Assembly (NCBI GenBank): GCA_021809305.1
Contig: JAKBAF010000004.1
Span: forward strand, 1-11,955
Origin: a bacterium
GTDB taxonomy: Bacteria; Chlamydiota; Chlamydiia; Chlamydiales; JAFEGQ01
DNA: 11,955 nucleotides
Direction: 5' to 3'
Shown: in pieces, positions 5,936 to 11,955 of the stretch
Layout: the number at the start of each line of letters is the position of its first letter
Position numbering within the stretch: the stretch's first letter is position 1
Program-made: the position numbers and the translations under genes
Notes under the pieces: model-generated
The model's database searches: none
What the model was told of the DNA's origin: nothing
The model's input: only the letters and a program-made list of their open reading frames with translations

Positions 5936-7203
5936 CTTAACCGATCAATTCCGCCGAGATAGGGTTGGAGCGCCTCAGGGAGGCATACGGTCCCATCTGC
6001 TAGCTGGTTGTTTTCTAATATGGCCACCATCAAACGCGATGTGGCAAGACCCGACCCATTGAGGGTGTGGACAAATTCAGGCTTCTGCCCCTCGCGCCTA
6101 AAGCGAATGTCACTGCGCCTTGCCTGGTAGTCGGTGCAGCTCGAGAGCGAGGAGACCTCGTAGTAGCGCCCCTGACCTGGAAGGTAGACCTCGAGGTCGA
6201 CAGTTTTTGCTGCAGCCACACCTAGATCACCTGTTACAAGGAGCATGAGTCTGTAGTGCAAGCCGAGACTCTGGACGAGCGCTTCTGCAGAGGCGATCAT
6301 CTCTTGATGGATCTGCTCACTCTCCTCTGGACGACAGAAACAGAACATCTCAACTTTATTGAACTGGTGAACGCGGATGAGGCCGCGTTCTTGCGCCCCT
6401 GCAGCGCCCGCCTCTCGTCGAAAGCATGGCGTATAGGAGACAAGTCTTTTAGGAAGCTCCTCTTCGGGCAAGATCTCGCCTTGATAGACGGCATTCAGGG
6501 CGACCTCAGCTGTTGGGATCAGAAAGAGGTGGTAGTCTTTATCGGTGATTTTAAAGAGCTGAGATTCAAATTTTGGGAGCTGGCCCGAGCCGTACATCGC
6601 CTCAGCGCGCAAGGCGTGGGGCACAAGCCACATCTCAAAGCCACGCTTGATGTGGAAGTCGAGCATGTATTGGATGAGTGCCCATTCAAGACGAGCGCCA
6701 AACCCCTTGTAGATCGGCCAGCCACTCCCCGACATCCTAGCGCCTCGCTTAAAATCAAAGAGGCCAAGCTGCTCCCCGATCTCGACGTGGTGGCGCGGCG
6801 TGAAGGCAAAGGTGGGCTTTTTTCCCCATTCTTTAACAAGGACATTATCCTTAGGATCGGGCGATGCCGCTACCTCATCTAGTGGAAGATTGGGAAGGGC
6901 CGAAAGCTCGCGCTCGATCTCAGAGAGGTGAAGGGAGAGCTCGTGATCGAGGAGCTCAATTCGCTCACCCAACTGCGCGGCCTCTCCAAGAAGATTGCCC
7001 GCCTCCTTTCCCTCTCGCTTAAGCTCGCCGACCCGTCTTGAGAGGTCGTTGCGCTCAGATTTAAGCCTCTCCACCTCGGTCTGAATCTCGCGGGCTCGCT
7101 CATCACAGGAGAGTAGGCGGCTTAGATCAATTGCAGGATCACGGGAGCGAAGCTTGGCCTCGCATCGCTCTCTCTCTCGGCGCAGCAGCTTAATATCTAA
7201 CAT
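5926..7203 (-). CDS. serS: Seryl-tRNA synthetase
   Basis: 425 residues, normal for bacterial SerRS (class II). ATG 7203 has AGGAG 8 nt upstream. An N-terminal helical tRNA-binding arm (about 30-105) is a charged antiparallel coiled coil (for example AREIQTEVERLKSERNDLSRR). The catalytic domain has TAEVALNAVY (231-240), class II motif 2 FRREAGAAGAQERGLIRVHQF (261-281) and motif 3 LNGSGLATSRLMVAILENNQ (381-400). It charges tRNA-Ser (and tRNA-Sec where present) in the cytoplasm. It is the first gene of the operon serS-selU-VIT/CCC1-ATPase and directly follows a sigma70-like promoter. No T-box leader is visible; the predicted leader is only about 17 nt. Confidence 0.98.
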   Translation of the reverse strand: MLDIKLLRRERERCEAKLRSRDPAIDLSRLLSCDERAREIQTEVERLKSERNDLSRRVGELKREGKEAGNLLGEAAQLGERIELLDHELSLHLSEIERELSALPNLPLDEVAASPDPKDNVLVKEWGKKPTFAFTPRHHVEIGEQLGLFDFKRGARMSGSGWPIYKGFGARLEWALIQYMLDFHIKRGFEMWLVPHALRAEAMYGSGQLPKFESQLFKITDKDYHLFLIPTAEVALNAVYQGEILPEEELPKRLVSYTPCFRREAGAAGAQERGLIRVHQFNKVEMFCFCRPEESEQIHQEMIASAEALVQSLGLHYRLMLLVTGDLGVAAAKTVDLEVYLPGQGRYYEVSSLSSCTDYQARRSDIRFRREGQKPEFVHTLNGSGLATSRLMVAILENNQLADGTVCLPEALQPYLGGIDRLRCP

Positions 7204-7226
7204 CTAGATGGCTCCTAAATGAGAAG

Positions 7227-7256
7227 ATAATAAGATGTCATAGAGGTTTTCGTCAA
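7227..7256 (-). promoter_or_regulatory. Predicted sigma70-type promoter of the serS operon
   Basis: On the minus strand, TTGACG (7256-7251) and TATTAT (7232-7227) are separated by 18 bp. Each differs from consensus at one position. The predicted transcription start near 7220 leaves a leader of about 17 nt that contains AGGAG at 7216-7212 before ATG 7203. No operator-like repeat was seen around it. Confidence 0.65.
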
Positions 7257-7380
7257 ACGAGGGGCAGCTAGCGACAGAGTGCAGGCAACTAGAACGATGT
7301 CTGCAATATTTCTGTAGCTACGCCTCTCCAGCACCCTGGATTAGCACAGTGTTGCACACAATTATTTCTTGATGGATTTG

Positions 7381-7409
7381 AGCCGCTGCTCCCCAGAGGA
7401 GTGGCGGTT
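7381..7409. terminator. Imperfect hairpin after the unknown three-gene cluster (possible terminator)
   Basis: AGCCGC pairs with GCGGTT, and CTCC pairs with GGAG across a 5-nt loop; a 2x2 TG/TG bulge interrupts the stem. It begins about 12 bp past the stop at 7422. For minus-strand transcripts the following bases are not U-rich, so intrinsic termination would be weak. On the plus strand it is followed by TTTGAGCTTTT, but no plus-strand gene ends here. The remaining sequence of the 7204-7421 gap holds the serS promoter and no gene that I can support. Confidence 0.35.
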
Positions 7410-7421
7410 TGAGCTTTTCAC

Positions 7422-9140
7422 TCAACCCTTACCACCCCTTTTCTTCTTCCTATCGCGAACTCTTTGGAGCTGTGCGGTATAGGTCGCCTTGAGACAGTTC
7501 ATGCGCTTCTGACGCTGCCGAGCCTTGAAAGCGGTCGGATCCTCGCGCTCTTCTTGTCGAACACGCGCTTCAGCTGTTTTAAAAAACTTATCCAGGGCGG
7601 CTTCATCCTTCAATTTGATGAAACAAAGGTGCCTTTTAAGCTGTCTTGCCCACGATTCGCCACAATCAGCATTGTCCCACGGCTTCAGACTTAGAGCTTC
7701 AGTAAGTAGCTTGTATTCCGCGGGAAGAACTCTATCTGTAACTGCCAAGATGAGGGGATCTTGGAAGGGTTCGTCATCATCGGTGTCAATCTCTTCACCG
7801 TCATAACCCGTTCCCTCCGCTACCAGTGGCTGATCCATTCTTTTTAGCCGCGCGATCTCCCAGCCAACTGTGCCGCGCTCTTCTGAATTCATGATCTTTA
7901 AGCAATAGTTGTTAAATCTTCTAAAGTAGAGATCCCGTGTGCCTCCCTCTGCCATTTGGCCATCGGCCGTCGGATTCGCCCTTTTGAATCTGTCTATCTC
8001 ATCGGTTACACTGTTCCATCTTGCAATCGCGATAGCCCGGTCATCCGATTCACTCTGATTGCCAGCGCGCCCCGACTCCAGCTCGAGGCCTAGCACATAG
8101 AGAGAATCAAGAAGCTTATAGCCTTCAGTTGCAATCGCTCCAAGCTCTACCACCTGCTTTTTAGCCTCCTCTCGAGACTTTGCCATTATCTTGGAAGGCT
8201 CTTCAAAATTGAGAGGCGGGAGTAGATCATCTGCATCATCGCGAACTTCGTAGGGGTCCCTCTCCCTTGAGGTCCAGACAAACCCAGCAAGAGCTGCCGG
8301 TGCGATAGCTCTTTCAGGAGGCTTTGGAGGTGGCACCTTAACTGGACCTGGGGTAATCGGTCCTATCCGCCTTGGCTGATCTCCTCCTCTCACAGGAGGA
8401 GGAGCATTATGCTGCCCCCCTCTCGGCAATGGAGCTGCCGGTGCGATAACTCGTTTAGGGGGCTTATTTAGAGGTAACACTGGATCAAGAGTCTGCTGCC
8501 CTCTGCGCCTTGGCGGCTCCCCAACTCTCATAGGAGGGGCAATGGGTCGCCCCCCGCTCGACAATGGATTCCTCCCAACACCCCCAGCTACACTTATACC
8601 AGCATCCCCCTCCAGCCAAAGAGGAATAGGATCTCGGCCATGATCTTTTCGAAGACCAGCTCCCCTTCCCTCTCCGACTACTGGTCTTTCTCGGCCTCCA
8701 CGAAGCCCGCCGCGCGCTTTTTTATCGGAGGGTAGAGGACAGCAGGTGATAAGCGTTATCGGTACTAAACAGATATTTGCACCAAAAAGAGAGCGTCCCC
8801 CTTGAAGAAGAGCCCGTATCGTCTCTCCATTATCAATAGCGCGTTTAAACTCAATTGCCCCTTGGAAAAGCTCAAAGGCGCCAAGGGAGAGGATAGTCGA
8901 GTAGTTGACACACCGAAGGATCCGACAAACACGAGGTCGCTCCGCTCGGGTAGCAAGAAGCTCAGCCACTGCAAGCGTTGGAATGAGCGCCAAAGCGATC
9001 GATCCGCCCTTAAGGTGTCCGAATGAGCGCAAACGCCAAATGGCACCACCTGCACATAGGCTAAAAGCCGCAGCCGCTATATTGCCGCTTTGACTACCAC
9101 CTATTCTACCCACCACGCTGGGACCTCTCTCCATACCCAT
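7422..9140 (-). CDS. Unknown protein: hydrophobic N-terminus, proline-rich repeats, basic helical C-terminus
   Basis: 572 residues from ATG 9140. The in-frame ATG at 9134 is better spaced from AGAGGTGA and may be the true start. I do not recognise the family. Residues 20-135 hold about four hydrophobic segments (near 20-36, 46-64, 80-93, 118-134). Residues 140-285 are rich in Pro, Arg and Gly, with two tandem units of about 43-47 residues ending in PPKRVIAPAA and PPERAIAPAA. Residues 315-560 are charged and probably helical. An acidic patch (EEIDTDDDE, 449-457) and a basic tail (RVRDRKKKRGGKG) stand out. It lies 7 bp after the preceding gene's stop, so it is co-transcribed with it. The layout, a membrane anchor plus Pro-rich linker plus soluble domain, would suit a secreted membrane-inserted effector or an envelope protein; neither is shown by the sequence. 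Confidence 0.8.
   Translation of the reverse strand: MGMERGPSVVGRIGGSQSGNIAAAAFSLCAGGAIWRLRSFGHLKGGSIALALIPTLAVAELLATRAERPRVCRILRCVNYSTILSLGAFELFQGAIEFKRAIDNGETIRALLQGGRSLFGANICLVPITLITCCPLPSDKKARGGLRGGRERPVVGEGRGAGLRKDHGRDPIPLWLEGDAGISVAGGVGRNPLSSGGRPIAPPMRVGEPPRRRGQQTLDPVLPLNKPPKRVIAPAAPLPRGGQHNAPPPVRGGDQPRRIGPITPGPVKVPPPKPPERAIAPAALAGFVWTSRERDPYEVRDDADDLLPPLNFEEPSKIMAKSREEAKKQVVELGAIATEGYKLLDSLYVLGLELESGRAGNQSESDDRAIAIARWNSVTDEIDRFKRANPTADGQMAEGGTRDLYFRRFNNYCLKIMNSEERGTVGWEIARLKRMDQPLVAEGTGYDGEEIDTDDDEPFQDPLILAVTDRVLPAEYKLLTEALSLKPWDNADCGESWARQLKRHLCFIKLKDEAALDKFFKTAEARVRQEEREDPTAFKARQRQKRMNCLKATYTAQLQRVRDRKKKRGGKG
8291..8567 (-). repeat. Tandem in-frame duplication of about 135-141 bp coding Pro-rich units
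   Basis: GAGCTGCCGGTGCGATA occurs at 8291 and again at 8432 on the plus strand, and the later parts of the two units also match in order (CGCCTTGGC, then CTCATAGGAGG versus CTCACAGGAGG, then CTCGGCAATGGA versus CTCGACAATGGA). In protein terms the units read GG...APP...RVGEPPRRRG...KPPKRVIAPAA and GG...APPPVRGGDQPRRIG...KPPERAIAPAA. Divergence between copies shows the duplication is not recent. Confidence 0.75.
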
Positions 9141-9147
9141 TCACCTC

Positions 9148-10671
9148 TTAGACCGCACGTCGCGGCCGCTCTTCACGGCTTCTCTTCGCTGGGGGATGGA
9201 AAGCCCCCCAGACAGACGCTGCACCAAAACCTGCAACAGTGCCTGTGATAAAACCCGCCATCGTTGGAAAAACATAATAACTAATTGAGACTGCAATCGA
9301 TTGAAGAGCAATACAGAAAAGTCGATCGGTCATCCTCTCGCGCCCAACACGTCTGGCACTCCCAACAACTGGGTCACCGGATGATACGCTAAATGCACTG
9401 GCGACGCAGCCCCCAAAAACGGCACCGGCAGTGGTTGACTTGGGACACCACGAGACCATAAAGCCAAAGAGAAGTGCCTGCCAACCGAGCACAAAGGCTG
9501 CCTTGGCATAGCCGCTATAACCCTTAGGCTCTACTCGAAGAGGCATATACTTGATCTGGAAGAGGACCTTGGCCTTTTCAAGCTCACGGCGCGCCTGCTC
9601 CTTGCCATCCAGCTGCTCGAGCCAGCTGAAGTCACGCCAAGTAAATAGATTATCAATCTCTTGCTTGGTCCTAATCCCACGCCAGTTAAGGGCAATACCC
9701 ACCATTCGCCCCCAATTTATCCGGTTCACATCGTTGCCATAAGCAACGTTGTAAGGGAGGTCAAATGCTGCTCCGATAAGGAGGCGATCTGCATCACTAT
9801 CTGCAAAACGGCCAAAGAAGTGCTCGAGAAACTCCGTCTCTTCAGCCGTTGCTGCCTCGGAGAGGTCCATCATCTGAGGCCAGATAGAGTCTGTAATCTG
9901 AGGACTAACGAGCGATGCCAGCTTTTCATGGCGCTCTTCGGCCTCCTCCGAGATATTGTCAAATACAGCCCATGAAAAATTCTCCATAGGAGGCATAACC
10001 ACGGTCTCAAAGTCATCTGCCGCAATCCATGGGTTAAGAACAACGGCTCGCCTTGCAATGGAGGCTAGCGCCGAAGAGTACTCGCCTCCGCTATGCTCCC
10101 AAAGGTAGACGGAAATCTCAGCCTGCAAGGGCTTAAATTCCTGAAAAAGCTCCTCCTTTGCCAATGCCCGTCCTGCCTCATCAAGAGCTCCATACCTGCT
10201 ATTAAGATGAGGAGCGAGCTCCTTTCCCTGAAGGTATCGACGCCTTTCGCCTAGCTCTTTAGCGCGCTTAAAAAACTCATCTGCCTTTGAGGGACCCATG
10301 CAGCGATAGCTCATATTCCCGAAGAGGCCAATCCCAATTGCCGATTGGCGAATCCCCGCAAAGAGTTGATCAACATCCGAGAGACGCAGTGCCGCATGGA
10401 ACTTCCCCATTGCCGGAAGGAGCTCTCCAATACAGAGCCCCCCAAAGAGTCCTCCGGCCACCCTTATGACCGTATATTCACCCTCTTTTAACCCTATGTC
10501 TTTTGACACACCCCACAAATAGGCAAGCCCTGGAATGGCACCAGCAGCGGCAAGATAGGTGCGGTAAAAGCCCCTCCCTCGCCACCAAACTGTGGCAGCA
10601 CAAAGGGCAGCGCTCGCGATGCCTGATGCGATCTGAACTGGACGATTAACCTCATGTGTAGATGCAGCCAT
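9148..10671 (-). CDS. Unknown membrane protein with hydrophobic domains at both ends
   Basis: 507 residues from ATG 10671, with AAGGAA 7 nt upstream overlapping the stop of the previous gene. I do not recognise the family. Hydrophobic segments lie near 12-30, 38-55, 68-89 and 105-120, and again near 389-407, 412-430, 450-468 and 470-490. Between them (about 130-385) is a soluble, largely helical, acidic and aromatic-rich region with no catalytic motif that I can name. The tail AKRSREERPRRAV is basic. The N-terminal region resembles that of the next gene (WRGRGF versus WRLRSF, then an IPxLA motif). It is the middle gene of a tight three-gene unit. Paired hydrophobic hairpins recall chlamydial inclusion-membrane proteins only in general form; an ordinary inner-membrane protein is equally possible. 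Confidence 0.85.
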   Translation of the reverse strand: MAASTHEVNRPVQIASGIASAALCAATVWWRGRGFYRTYLAAAGAIPGLAYLWGVSKDIGLKEGEYTVIRVAGGLFGGLCIGELLPAMGKFHAALRLSDVDQLFAGIRQSAIGIGLFGNMSYRCMGPSKADEFFKRAKELGERRRYLQGKELAPHLNSRYGALDEAGRALAKEELFQEFKPLQAEISVYLWEHSGGEYSSALASIARRAVVLNPWIAADDFETVVMPPMENFSWAVFDNISEEAEERHEKLASLVSPQITDSIWPQMMDLSEAATAEETEFLEHFFGRFADSDADRLLIGAAFDLPYNVAYGNDVNRINWGRMVGIALNWRGIRTKQEIDNLFTWRDFSWLEQLDGKEQARRELEKAKVLFQIKYMPLRVEPKGYSGYAKAAFVLGWQALLFGFMVSWCPKSTTAGAVFGGCVASAFSVSSGDPVVGSARRVGRERMTDRLFCIALQSIAVSISYYVFPTMAGFITGTVAGFGAASVWGAFHPPAKRSREERPRRAV

Positions 10672-10682
10672 GCAATTCTTCC

Positions 10683-11906
10683 TTACGTATGCTCAATAAT
10701 ATACTTAATGATCTTCCCGCCAAAGGACCCATTAAGGCTTTTTTTCAATTCATTCCTCTGGCTTTCGGCGATCTTCTTAAGCTCTAAATCGGCGAGGCGT
10801 GCGCGCTCCTTAGCGCCTCTTCTAGCACCCAGCACCGGCAGTGGCTTAAATGGGGGCAGGTGCTCCTGGCCCTTCTTTCGCATCCTTGGCGTATCCGTCG
10901 GATCGTTGTACCTACTAAAATCGAATCCAACTTTCTTTAACCTCGCAAGAATCACTTTTCTCTTCTTTGCCCTCCTTCTCGGGTCCTGTGGCAATTTCGG
11001 CAGCTTAAAGAAGAGGTCGAGGAAAGCCCACTGCTCATGCTCATTCTTCATCTCCACGCGCCCTGAATGGATCGACATCTCAGCAAAGAGACGATCGCAA
11101 TATTTGCGCGCTTGATCTCCCTGATGATCAATTGGAGTGGCATACTGCAATCGGATACCCCCTCCTTGATTCACCGACTGGGTCGAATCAAATGGCTTCC
11201 ACTCTTCACCACAGTATCGGAAGACCGTGACAAGAACCTCATCGTCCCATGAGCGCGATAGCATCGGAGCGATGTAGGTCGTATACTCCCTCATACTGAT
11301 GGCGCAATTACAGAAGGTCCCCTTGTTCCGATCTTGCAAGATGACAACGTAGGTTAGCGGCTCTATGTCTCGATGGTGGTAGGCCTTCCAGCGCTCTTTA
11401 TTTGGCGCCTTTCCATCTGCAGCCCGGAGCCCGTGGTTAAGGCTCACCCGCGCTCTTTGATAGAGCTCCGGTGCGAGCTCGTGAAGATCGGTAAGGATTG
11501 GATACTCCTGGCCCCCCCCATACCCGCCATGCCCCACATACCTACCTGTTGCAAGCCCTCCTTCGATCGCCTTCATCAAATCCTTTGGGGATTGGGTCCA
11601 ATGAGCTGGCCACCTAATAAAATTGGGTCGATCAGAGAGATCACCATCTCCATCAAGCGCGGTCTCTGTCTCGGTCTCTGTCTCGGCCTCGGTCTCTGTT
11701 TCTGTCTCGGTCTCCGTTTCGGTCTCACTCTCACTCTCTTGCACCTGCGTGCTTGAACAAGCGCCTGGAGGGGGAACGGCAAACTCTCCTTCTGGAAGAA
11801 ATTGTGGATCGAGGAATTTATGAGCCGCAAGCTTCTCTCCAGCCTGAACAAGGGCCCCCAGCAATGCAGGCTGCGTGGATCCAGGAGGAGCTGCTGCCAC
11901 GATCAT
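10683..11906 (-). CDS. Unknown soluble protein with Glu-Thr repeat tract; start uncertain
   Basis: 407 residues from ATG 11906, preceded by AGGAGAGG. The frame stays open to the window edge, and an in-frame TTG at 11933 would add nine residues, so the true start may lie further upstream. I do not recognise the family. From ATG 11906: an Ala-rich start (MIVAAAPPGS), a low-complexity tract of Glu-Thr/Glu-Ser (57-82), an acidic DGDGDLSD linker, then a probable globular domain (about 97-295). That domain is rich in Trp, Tyr and His and contains several Cys (for example GTFCNCAISMREY and VFRYCGEEWKPF), followed by a basic region RRRAKKRK (310-317) and a charged helical C-terminus. No membrane segment is evident. 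It is the first gene visible of the unknown cluster, 11 bp before the next one. Confidence 0.8.
   Translation of the reverse strand: MIVAAAPPGSTQPALLGALVQAGEKLAAHKFLDPQFLPEGEFAVPPPGACSSTQVQESESETETETETETETEAETETETETALDGDGDLSDRPNFIRWPAHWTQSPKDLMKAIEGGLATGRYVGHGGYGGGQEYPILTDLHELAPELYQRARVSLNHGLRAADGKAPNKERWKAYHHRDIEPLTYVVILQDRNKGTFCNCAISMREYTTYIAPMLSRSWDDEVLVTVFRYCGEEWKPFDSTQSVNQGGGIRLQYATPIDHQGDQARKYCDRLFAEMSIHSGRVEMKNEHEQWAFLDLFFKLPKLPQDPRRRAKKRKVILARLKKVGFDFSRYNDPTDTPRMRKKGQEHLPPFKPLPVLGARRGAKERARLADLELKKIAESQRNELKKSLNGSFGGKIIKYIIEHT
11661..11739 (-). repeat. Hexanucleotide repeat tract coding Glu-Thr/Glu-Ser dipeptides
   Basis: The minus strand is a run of degenerate GAGACN / GARACN hexamers (with two GAGAGT units at the 5' end of the gene and one GAGGCC interruption). 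It encodes alternating Glu-Thr and Glu-Ser with one Glu-Ala. Each six-base unit adds two codons, so slippage by whole units would change length without breaking the frame. Confidence 0.85.
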
Positions 11907-11955
11907 CGCTCTAACCTCTCCTACCCTCTTCAACTCCTGCTTCCTGATCTCCTCC

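Noticed and set aside
6256..6882. Plus-strand open frame of 208 codons
   Set aside because: It is antisense to the conserved catalytic region of serS and its composition is that of a shadow frame.
11661..11739. CRISPR-like or other spaced repeat array
   Set aside because: The repeats are contiguous six-base coding units without spacers and stay in frame inside a long gene.
1..11955. Insertion sequence, transposase or integrase marking an island
   Set aside because: No transposase or recombinase motif, terminal inverted repeats or tRNA attachment site was seen on either strand.

Overview
The window reads as a piece of a bacterial chromosome, most likely from an environmental (amoeba-associated) member of the Chlamydiota. 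The main argument is gene order. serS, a VIT/CCC1-like membrane protein and a metal P-type ATPase lie head to tail, as I recall for CT729-CT728-CT727 of Chlamydia trachomatis. The base composition looks richer in GC than in pathogenic Chlamydia, and the flanking genes are accessory. The lineage call is an inference from memory of synteny; no search was run. All convincing genes are on the minus strand, so transcription runs from high to low coordinates.

Region A (11955 to 7422): three large, closely packed genes of unknown function (at least 407, 507 and about 572 codons; gaps of 7-11 bp). They form one transcription unit that begins at or beyond the right edge. The first carries a Glu-Thr hexanucleotide repeat tract. 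The second is a soluble core between two hydrophobic domains. The third has a hydrophobic N-terminus, a proline-rich tandem repeat and a basic, helical C-terminus. The second and third seem to share a diverged N-terminal hydrophobic module. No enzyme motif was recognised; a secreted or host-directed membrane system is a speculation only.

Region B (7421 to 7204): a non-coding gap with a hairpin after the unknown cluster and a good sigma70-type promoter for the next operon.

Region C (7203 to 2171): an overlapping four-gene operon: serS (seryl-tRNA synthetase), selU/mnmH (tRNA 2-selenouridine synthase), a VIT/CCC1-family membrane protein and a P1B-type ATPase. The ATPase has the SPC and HEGGT motifs of the P1B-4 class (Co/Fe/Zn-type) instead of the CPC of ZntA or CopA. 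The last two genes together suggest transition-metal (iron, manganese or cobalt) homeostasis.

Region D (2170 to 1): a small putative secreted protein, then a bufferin-type RiPP operon. It holds a Cys-rich exported precursor (BufA2-like), the DUF692/MNIO maturase BufB and the partner protein BufC (DUF2063 type, cut by the left edge). By analogy with characterised bufferins, MNIO enzymes modify precursor cysteines to make a periplasmic copper-binding peptide. A copper-sequestering RiPP beside a metal exporter would fit a bacterium that meets metal poisoning in phagocytic hosts.
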